Source: CALCEB01 sp035531475 (GTDB taxonomy: Bacteria; Acidobacteriota; Terriglobia; UBA7540). Taken from it: a stretch of 5,023 bases of DNA. Below the pieces are notes generated by a model, which was not told the DNA's origin, did no database searches, and was given only the letters and a program-made list of their open reading frames with translations. The stretch lies in the NCBI GenBank assembly GCA_035531475.1, contig DATKST010000042.1:1-5023 (forward strand), in the 5' to 3' direction. Position numbers and translations under genes: made by a program. Below are positions 4,927 to 5,023 of this stretch, piece after piece. The first letter of the stretch is position 1. Every line of letters begins with the position of its first letter.

Positions 4927-5023
4927 ATGAAATCAAACCGGTTCACGGAGGAACAGATCATTGGGATTCTGAAGCAAGGCGAAGTGGGGATGAAGGTGGG
5001 GGAGATTTGCCGGGAGCATGGGA
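4927..5023 (+). CDS. IS3-family transposase OrfA, N-terminal part
   Basis: Thirty-two codons are visible before the window ends. The product begins MKSNRFTEEQIIGILKQGE and continues to GEICREHG. This is the start of the helix-turn-helix domain (HTH_Tnp_1) of IS3-family OrfA, where F-(T/S)-EEQI-I-x-I-L-K and the C-R-E/K-HG block are conserved. In this family OrfA binds the element ends, and a -1 frameshift fuses it to the DDE-carrying OrfB; neither the frameshift site nor OrfB is visible here. The frame stays open to the edge. Confidence 0.82.
   Translation, partial: MKSNRFTEEQIIGILKQGEVGMKVGEICREHG

Larger units (their letters stand above)
4853..5023 (+). mobile_element. Left end of an IS3-family insertion sequence (cut by window edge)
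   Basis: The sequence from 4853 (TGACCTGCCCCCCGAAAA) is a typical left inverted repeat of IS3-family elements of the IS407-like group. It is followed about 70 bases later by an OrfA start with a strong ribosome binding site. The right end lies outside the window, so the target duplication cannot be checked. The insertion lies 9 bp after the aldolase stop. Confidence 0.8.

Noticed and set aside
1..5023. A novel multi-gene defence or biosynthetic system
   Set aside because: Every substantial gene belongs to a known family (DUF336, ISL3, IS630, HpaI aldolase, IS3), and the remaining gaps hold no coherent gene set or repeat array.

Overview
This window is a mobile-element-rich stretch of a GC-rich bacterial chromosome or large replicon. 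It holds two ordinary metabolic or accessory genes and three insertion sequences (ISs) of different families. Codon use, Shine-Dalgarno sites and IS types say bacterium. A soil-type, IS-loaded genome (for example Acidobacteriota or Proteobacteria) would fit, but nothing here fixes the phylum.

Layout from left to right: (1) 1-401 has no supported gene but carries a long imperfect stem-loop at 37-112. (2) 402-890 (+) encodes a small secreted protein of the GlcG/HbpS-like DUF336 (haem-degrading/haem-binding) family. (3) 891-2222 is a complete ISL3-family IS: 20-bp terminal inverted repeats matching at 18 of 20 positions, an exact 8-bp target duplication (TGAAATAG at 883-890 and 2223-2230), and an apparently intact 412-residue DDE transposase. 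It sits flush against the stop codon of the DUF336 gene, so the protein is unchanged. (4) 2231-2475 is old intergenic or decayed coding sequence. (5) 2479-3621 is an IS630-family IS flanked by a TA duplication, with its transposase on the minus strand. One extra G splits that transposase between its first and second catalytic Asp. (6) 3625-4048 has no recognisable gene. (7) 4064-4843 (+) encodes a HpcH/HpaI-family class II pyruvate aldolase, closest in motifs to HpaI. (8) 4853 to the right edge is the left end of an IS3-family element with the first 32 codons of its OrfA. It starts 9 bp after the aldolase stop codon.

Removing the ISL3 copy and one target duplication joins 890 directly to 2231. 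The ancestral arrangement was therefore DUF336 gene, then a short degraded region, then the aldolase gene, all reading rightward. DUF336 proteins and HpaI-type aldolases can both sit in small-acid or aromatic-acid catabolic loci, but the two genes are more than 1.8 kb apart even without the ISL3 copy, so joint function is only a possibility.

I see no CRISPR array, tRNA, rRNA, toxin-antitoxin pair or defence system, and no convincing undescribed multi-gene system. The points most worth a second look are the IS630 frameshift, the IS630 stop codon supplied by the target site, the hairpin around the ISL3 transposase start codon, the long stem-loop at the left edge, and the two ISs placed exactly or almost exactly at gene stop codons.
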